A stretch of DNA of 64,000 nucleotides from Anaeromyxobacter soli (lineage in GTDB: Bacteria; Myxococcota; Myxococcia; Myxococcales; Anaeromyxobacteraceae). The DNA lies in assembly GCF_022808855.1 (NCBI RefSeq), contig NZ_JAKZLF010000021.1, positions 1 through 64,000 of the forward strand. The letters are read 5' to 3'. Below are positions 59,893 to 64,000 of the stretch, piece after piece (position 1 is the stretch's first letter; the number at the start of each line of letters is the position of its first letter). The position numbers and the translations under genes are program-made. The notes below the pieces were generated by a model. That model was not told where the DNA came from, did not search any database, and saw only the letters and a list, made by a program, of their open reading frames with translations.

Positions 59893-61274
59893 CGCGCGCC
59901 CCCCCGCGTCGCGGCGCAGGCGCCGACGAGCGCCTCCGCCACGGCCGGGCACGACGCCCAATGCGCGTGGACGTACGAGGCGAGGACGTTGGGTGCCGGC
60001 GCGTAGCCCTCCAGGAGCGGCTCGCCGCGGCGGCGCGCGACGGCGTAGACCCGCGGCACGGCGTCGGGCACCCCCGCGAGCTCGGAGTAGCGGAACTGGT
60101 GACCGCGGAAGCGCGCGCCGGCGGGGCCCGCGAGCGACGGCGCGCGCGTGGTCACCTCGACGTAGCCGAGCGCCTGGAGCCGCTCGTGCACGATGGCGGT
60201 CCCCGGGAGGAGCCCGACGCCCGCGTGCACGCGCCCGTCGCGGGTCCTGATCGCGGCGGCGAGCGCCATCAGCCCGCCGCACTCTGCGTACACGGGCCGG
60301 CCGGACGCCGCCAGCGCGCGGACGTCGCGGAGCATCCCGACGTTCGCGGCGAGCGCGGGCGCGTGCTCCTCGGGGTAGCCGCCGCCCAGGTACAGCCCGT
60401 CGACGTCCGGGAGACCCGCGTCGTGGAGCGGCGAGAAGCGGACGAGCGTCGCGCCGAGCGCCTCGAGGCGGGCGAGGTTGTCCTCGTAGTAGAAGTGAAA
60501 CGCCTCGTCGTGCGCGACCCCGATCCGGCAGCGCGACGCCACCCGCGGGCTCGGCGCCGGGTCCGGCAGCGCGAGCGGCGGGGCCGCCCGGGCGGCTGCG
60601 AGCAGCGCGTCGACATCGAGCCACTCCTCCGCGAGCCGCGCCCAGGCGGCGACGCGGTCGTCGGGGAGCACCCGGCGCGACGCGGTGACGAGCCCGAGGT
60701 GGCGCTCCGGGAACGCGAGGTCCGCGCGGGCGGGGAGGCCGCCCACGACCGGCGGCGCCGCGACGGCCTCGCGCAAGAGCTCGAGATGCCCGCGGCTCCC
60801 CACGCGGTTGCACACGAGCGCCGCGACCCGGAGCCGCGGATCGAAGCCGGCGAGGCCGCCGGCGACCGCGGCCGCCGTCCGCGCCATCCCGGAGGCGTCG
60901 AGCACGATCGCGACGGGCGCCTCCAGCCACCGGGCGATCTCCGCGGTCGAGCCCGCGTCGGAGGCGGGCGACGCGCCGTCGTGGAGCCCCATGACCCCCT
61001 CGACGATCGCCACGTCCGCGCCGCGCACGGCGCTGGCGAACGTGGCCAGCACCCCGTCCCGCCCCATCATCCAGCCGTCGAGGTTGTGGGAGGGCGCGCC
61101 CGCCGCGCGCGCGTGGTAGCCCAGGTCGAGGTAGTCCGGGCCGCACTTGAACGCGGCGACGCGCAGCCCGCGGCCGCGCAGCGCGGCGAGGAGCGCGACC
61201 GCGAGCGTGGTCTTGCCGGAGCCGCTCGACGCCGCTCCGAGGACGAGCCGCGGGATCTCGAAGGGCGCCGTCAT
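59889..61274 (-). CDS. cobB: Cobyrinic acid a,c-diamide synthase (CobB/CbiA)
   Basis: The protein has 461 residues. P-loop GAASSGSGKTTLAVALLAAL, KCGPDYLDLGYH and VEGVMGLHDG in the N-domain; the class I glutaminase domain has GGGYPEEHAPALAAN, the nucleophile Cys in VYAECGGLMAL and RGHQFRYSEL. It amidates carboxylates a and c of the corrin ring with glutamine and ATP. HHFYYEDNL-type text is present as FHFYYEDNLARLEALG. ATG overlaps cobO; the stop overlaps cbiZ by 4 bp. Confidence 0.96.
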   Translation of the reverse strand: MTAPFEIPRLVLGAASSGSGKTTLAVALLAALRGRGLRVAAFKCGPDYLDLGYHARAAGAPSHNLDGWMMGRDGVLATFASAVRGADVAIVEGVMGLHDGASPASDAGSTAEIARWLEAPVAIVLDASGMARTAAAVAGGLAGFDPRLRVAALVCNRVGSRGHLELLREAVAAPPVVGGLPARADLAFPERHLGLVTASRRVLPDDRVAAWARLAEEWLDVDALLAAARAAPPLALPDPAPSPRVASRCRIGVAHDEAFHFYYEDNLARLEALGATLVRFSPLHDAGLPDVDGLYLGGGYPEEHAPALAANVGMLRDVRALAASGRPVYAECGGLMALAAAIRTRDGRVHAGVGLLPGTAIVHERLQALGYVEVTTRAPSLAGPAGARFRGHQFRYSELAGVPDAVPRVYAVARRRGEPLLEGYAPAPNVLASYVHAHWASCPAVAEALVGACAATRGGAR

Positions 61275-61801
61275 CAGAAGTCCACCCCGGCGATCGCCCT
61301 CACGCCCCGCGCGAAGGGGTGCTTCACCGCCCGCATCTCGGTCACCAGGTCCGCCGCGTCCACGAGCGACGACGGCGCGTCGCGGCCGGTCACGACGACC
61401 GTCGTCTCGACCGGGCGCGCCGCCATCGCCGCGAGGACCTCGTCGCAGCTCACGTACCCGTGGTTCAAGACGTGCGTGAGCTCGTCGAGGACGACGATCC
61501 GGTGCCGGCCCGCCGCGACGAGCTCCCGCGCCCGCGCCCATGCAGCCCGCGCGGCGCGCGCGTGCACCTCCGGGTCGTCTCCCTTCCAGGTGAACCCCTC
61601 GCCGAGCGTGAGGAGCTCGAGCCCAGGGAGCCGCTCCGCGAGGAGCCGCTCGCCCGTCTTCCAGCGGCCCTTCACGAACTGCAAGACCACGACGGGCAGC
61701 CTTCGGCCCAGCGCGCGGAAGGCCATCCCGAGCGCGGCGGTGGTCTTGCCCTTCCCGTCGCCGGTGTAGACGACGAGGATCCCGCGGGTCGCGCCGGTCA
61801 C
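61274..61801 (-). CDS. cobO: ATP:cob(I)alamin adenosyltransferase, CobA/CobO/BtuR type
   Basis: The protein has 175 residues from a GTG. VVYTGDGKGKTTAALGMAFRALG contains the P-loop, with LQFVKGRWKTGER, VVLDELTHVLNHGYVSCDEVL and VVVTGRDAPSSLVDAADLVTEMRAVKHPF. It transfers the 5'-deoxyadenosyl group of ATP to cob(I)alamin-type corrinoids. The GTG overlaps the SUMT fusion stop by 4 bp. Confidence 0.96.
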   Translation of the reverse strand: MTGATRGILVVYTGDGKGKTTAALGMAFRALGRRLPVVVLQFVKGRWKTGERLLAERLPGLELLTLGEGFTWKGDDPEVHARAARAAWARARELVAAGRHRIVVLDELTHVLNHGYVSCDEVLAAMAARPVETTVVVTGRDAPSSLVDAADLVTEMRAVKHPFARGVRAIAGVDF

Positions 61802-63126
61802 GCGGCCTCCCCGGCGGACACGAGCGCGAGGAGCCGCTCCCGGATCGTCACCACCTCGCCCACGACGACGAGCGCGGGCGCACCCCCGCCGCGCAGGCCG
61901 ACGCGCGCCGCGAGGTCGGCGAGCGTCCCCACCACCACCTCCTGCTCCGGCCACGTCGCCGCCGAGATCCAGGCGGCCGGCGTGGTCGCGGGGCGGCCGC
62001 TCTCGACGAGACGCGCGAGGTTCGGGCCCAGCGAGCGCGAGGCCATGTACAGCACGAGCGTTCCGCTCCCGGCGAGCCTCCTCCAGTCCGTCCGCGCGGG
62101 CGCCTCCGAGCGGGTGAGGTCGTGGCCGGTCGCGAAGGTCACGTCCGAGCTGACCTCCCGGTGCGTGAGGGGGATCCGCGCCGCGGCGGCGGCACCGAGC
62201 GCGGCGGACACGCCGGGGACGACCTCGAACGGCACCCCCGCCGCCGCGAGCTCCTCGGCCTCCTCGCCCCCGCGGCCGAACACGAAGGGATCGCCTGCCT
62301 TGAGCCGCACGACGCGCTTCCCCGCACGAGCGCGCTCGAGGATGTCCGGGTGGAGCCGCAGCGGCCCCCGGGTGCGCCCGTGACACCGGCGGCCGACCGG
62401 GAGGCGCTCCGCGCCGGGCGGCGCGAGCGCGAGGAGCGCCCGAGGCACGAGCTCGTCGTACGCCACGACGTCCGCCGCACGGAGGAGCTCCCGCGCGCGA
62501 ACGGTGAGGAGGCCGGGATCGCCTGGGCCGGCGCCGACGAGATCGACGCGCCCACCGCGCGGACGCTCGCGCCCGACCACCGCGCACGCCCACTCGAGCC
62601 GCGCTGCGGGGGTGTCGAGCCCGGGGGGCAGGTGATGCACGCGCGCGGGCACGGCGTGGGCCCTCAAGAGCCCCTCGAGCACGAGCTGGTATCGCAGCTC
62701 GACATACGGCTCCGCCGACCGGACCCCGTCGCGCTCGTACGGGATAACGCCCCAGGGCAGGACCAGGATCGCGGCATACGAGGCGGCGTGCGCGGCCGAC
62801 GCCTCGAGGAGCGCCCCGGTCCCGGGGTCGCCCGTCGAGGCGCAGCCGTGGTGGAGCGCGTAGGCGGCGAGGTCCAGGCTGCAGTTGTCGGCCACGAACT
62901 CCGTGTGGGCGCCCTCGGCGGCCACCCGCTGCCGCCAGAGCTCCTGGAGGACCGCCCTCGCCTCGCCGGGCGCGAGCCCTGGGAGCGGATGCCCGCCCCC
63001 GTCGATCCAGGCGCGAGTCTCCTCGGGCACGACGGAGAGCCCGAGCCGCGCCGCGAGCGCGCGCGCCAGCGTCGTCTTGCCGGAGCCGGCCGAGCCGGTG
63101 ACCGCGATGCGGAGCGGCGCGCTCAT
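61798..63126 (-). CDS. P-loop kinase-like domain fused to uroporphyrinogen-III C-methyltransferase
   Basis: The protein has 442 residues. Residues ~1-185 are an AAA_28/NadR-like P-loop NTPase: Walker A GSAGSGKT (11-18), PEETRAWIDGG, FVADNCSLDLAAYALHHG, ILVLPWGVIPYERDGVR and ELRYQLVLEGLLRAH, resembling nucleoside or small-molecule kinases. Residues ~192-442 are SUMT (CobA): VDLVGAGPGDPGLLTVRA, VAYDELVPRALL, VRLKAGDPFVFGRGGEEAEEL, PGVSAALGAAAAARIPLTHR and DVTFATGHD. SUMT makes precorrin-2 from uroporphyrinogen III. I know of no such fusion. The kinase substrate is unknown; L-threonine, needed by CobD, is a testable guess. Confidence 0.88.
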   Translation of the reverse strand: MSAPLRIAVTGSAGSGKTTLARALAARLGLSVVPEETRAWIDGGGHPLPGLAPGEARAVLQELWRQRVAAEGAHTEFVADNCSLDLAAYALHHGCASTGDPGTGALLEASAAHAASYAAILVLPWGVIPYERDGVRSAEPYVELRYQLVLEGLLRAHAVPARVHHLPPGLDTPAARLEWACAVVGRERPRGGRVDLVGAGPGDPGLLTVRARELLRAADVVAYDELVPRALLALAPPGAERLPVGRRCHGRTRGPLRLHPDILERARAGKRVVRLKAGDPFVFGRGGEEAEELAAAGVPFEVVPGVSAALGAAAAARIPLTHREVSSDVTFATGHDLTRSEAPARTDWRRLAGSGTLVLYMASRSLGPNLARLVESGRPATTPAAWISAATWPEQEVVVGTLADLAARVGLRGGGAPALVVVGEVVTIRERLLALVSAGEAA

Positions 63127-63893
63127 CCCTCTCCCTCCGTGCGCGCCGCGCGGAACGCGTGGCCGAACTCCGGCGCGTAGAGCCGCGAGGCCGGGAAGCC
63201 CTCGGCATCGAGCGCGGGGCCGACCAGCACCATCGCGGTCGCGTCGATGCCCTCCGCGCGAGCGAGCGCCGCGAGGTCCCCCAGGCGGCCGCGGATGACC
63301 CGCTCGTCCGGCCAGCTCGCGCGGTGAACGATGGCGGCGGGGCAGTCCCGGCCGTACGCCGGAGCGAGCGCGGCGACCGCCTCGTCGAGGCGCCGCGCGG
63401 AGAGGAACAGCGCGAGCGTCGCCCGGTGACTCGCGAGCGACGCGAGGTCCTGCCCCTCCGGCACGGGCGTCCGGCCGGCGGCGCGGGCGAGGATCACCGT
63501 CTGCGAGACGCCGGGCACGGTGAGCTCGCGGCGAAGCGCGGCGGCGGCGGCAGTGAAGGACGATACGCCCGGGACGACCTCGTACGGGATCCCGAGCGCG
63601 TCGAGCCGGCGCATCTGCTCGGCGGTCGACCCGAACAGGAGCGGGTCGCCGGTGTGCACCCGCGCGACGTCCTCGCCGCGCCCGTGCGCCTCGCGCATCT
63701 CCGCGAGGATCTCGTCCAGGGTCATGCCCGCCGAGTCGAGGACGCGCGCGTCCGGGCGGGCGCGCGCCACGACCACGCGCGGGACGAGAGAGCCCGCGAA
63801 GATCACCACCGGGCAGCGGGCGATCAGGTCCGCGCCGCGGACGGTGACGAGGTCGGGCGCGCCCGGACCCGCGCCCACGAAGTGCACCGTCAT
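63123..63893 (-). CDS. cobM: Precorrin-4 C11-methyltransferase (CobM/CbiF)
   Basis: The protein has 256 residues. The tetrapyrrole methylase fold has VHFVGAGPGAPDLVTVRGADLI, VIFAGSLVP, DSAGMTLDEI, VARVHTGDPLLFGSTAEQMRRLDALGIPYEVVPGVSSFTAAAAAL and LTVPGVSQTVILARAAGRTPVP, which are typical of CobM/CbiF. It adds a methyl group at C11 during ring construction. The ATG overlaps the upstream gene by 4 bp. Confidence 0.95.
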   Translation of the reverse strand: MTVHFVGAGPGAPDLVTVRGADLIARCPVVIFAGSLVPRVVVARARPDARVLDSAGMTLDEILAEMREAHGRGEDVARVHTGDPLLFGSTAEQMRRLDALGIPYEVVPGVSSFTAAAAALRRELTVPGVSQTVILARAAGRTPVPEGQDLASLASHRATLALFLSARRLDEAVAALAPAYGRDCPAAIVHRASWPDERVIRGRLGDLAALARAEGIDATAMVLVGPALDAEGFPASRLYAPEFGHAFRAARTEGEG

Positions 63894-64000
63894 CGCGACT
63901 CCTCGGCGGAGAGCCCCGCCCCCGCCCGGCCGTACTTCTCCGCGTAACCGCGGGGCGTGACGAGGAGCCCCTCGAACGCGAAGCTCCGGCTCGACCCCAC
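63890..64000 (-). CDS. C-terminal fragment of a gene running off the right edge
   Basis: Only the last 36 codons are seen, ending SFAFEGLLVTPRGYAEKYGR and AGAGLSAEESR before TGA. The stop overlaps the cobM ATG by 4 bp, so it belongs to the operon and is probably another cobalamin-biosynthesis gene. I cannot assign the family from this fragment. Confidence 0.6.
   Translation of the reverse strand: MGSSRSFAFEGLLVTPRGYAEKYGRAGAGLSAEESR

Overview
This 64 kb window is chromosomal DNA from a very GC-rich bacterium. Dense 4-bp gene overlaps, frequent GTG starts, a GTTCAG-type LexA site at recA, many two-component proteins and lipoproteins, and overall gene content suggest a myxobacterium (Myxococcota), most likely Anaeromyxobacter-like. 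That assignment is an inference from gene content and style. No rRNA, tRNA, CRISPR, prophage or insertion sequence was recognised.

Layout. Positions 1-17336 hold housekeeping and regulatory genes: a DUF6600 secreted protein (cut by the left edge), a hibernation-factor/cold-shock fusion, AlgH-like protein, recA with an SOS-type promoter, a LETM1-like protein, a HEAT-repeat lipoprotein with a HAMP protein, glycerate kinase, the overlapping fmt-rsmB pair and rpe-histidine kinase pair, an RlpA/uracil-DNA glycosylase/DUF429 group, a lone response regulator and a hydrolase. Positions 17337-21182 hold a TRAP transporter split over two divergent units (tatT-dctP and a fused dctQM). Positions 21226-29559 hold lipid, glycan and RNA genes (PAP2-type enzyme, methyltransferases, GDPD, ABC-F YbiT, MFS carrier, glycosyltransferase, RlmL-like enzyme). 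Positions 29704-33784 are a coupled run: a sulfonate/nitrate/taurine-type ABC transporter, an NlpC/P60 lipoprotein and a PAP2 phosphatase.

Positions 34596-42175 form a complete phosphate regulon on the minus strand: phoB-phoR, a phosphate-selective porin, pstS, pstC, pstA, pstB and phoU. Three promoters (phoB, porin, pstC) carry 11-bp-periodic GTGAC direct repeats with the same 10-nt spacing to a -10-like element, which is a readable Pho-box code. A perfect 14-bp hairpin separates pstS from pstC.

Positions 42292-52645 hold an OmpA-like lipoprotein, a diguanylate cyclase, RlmL, a candidate selenoprotein, a DUF4442 thioesterase-fold protein and the large helicase Lhr. Positions 52667-64000 are a cobalamin operon on the minus strand running from corrin-ring methylation (cobM, a kinase-SUMT fusion) through a,c-amidation, adenosylation, salvage (cbiZ) and nucleotide-loop assembly (cobU, cobT, cobS, cobC). 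Nearly every junction is a 4-bp stop/start overlap. The operon runs off the right edge.

The most striking observation is at 46299-47627. A secreted thioredoxin-fold/TPR protein is interrupted only by an in-frame TGA at the first cysteine of its CPTC motif (W-U-P-T-C), followed by a stem-loop of bacterial SECIS geometry. This is best explained as selenocysteine. Other unusual items are the P-loop kinase fused to uroporphyrinogen-III methyltransferase and a repeat-derived linker inside Lhr.
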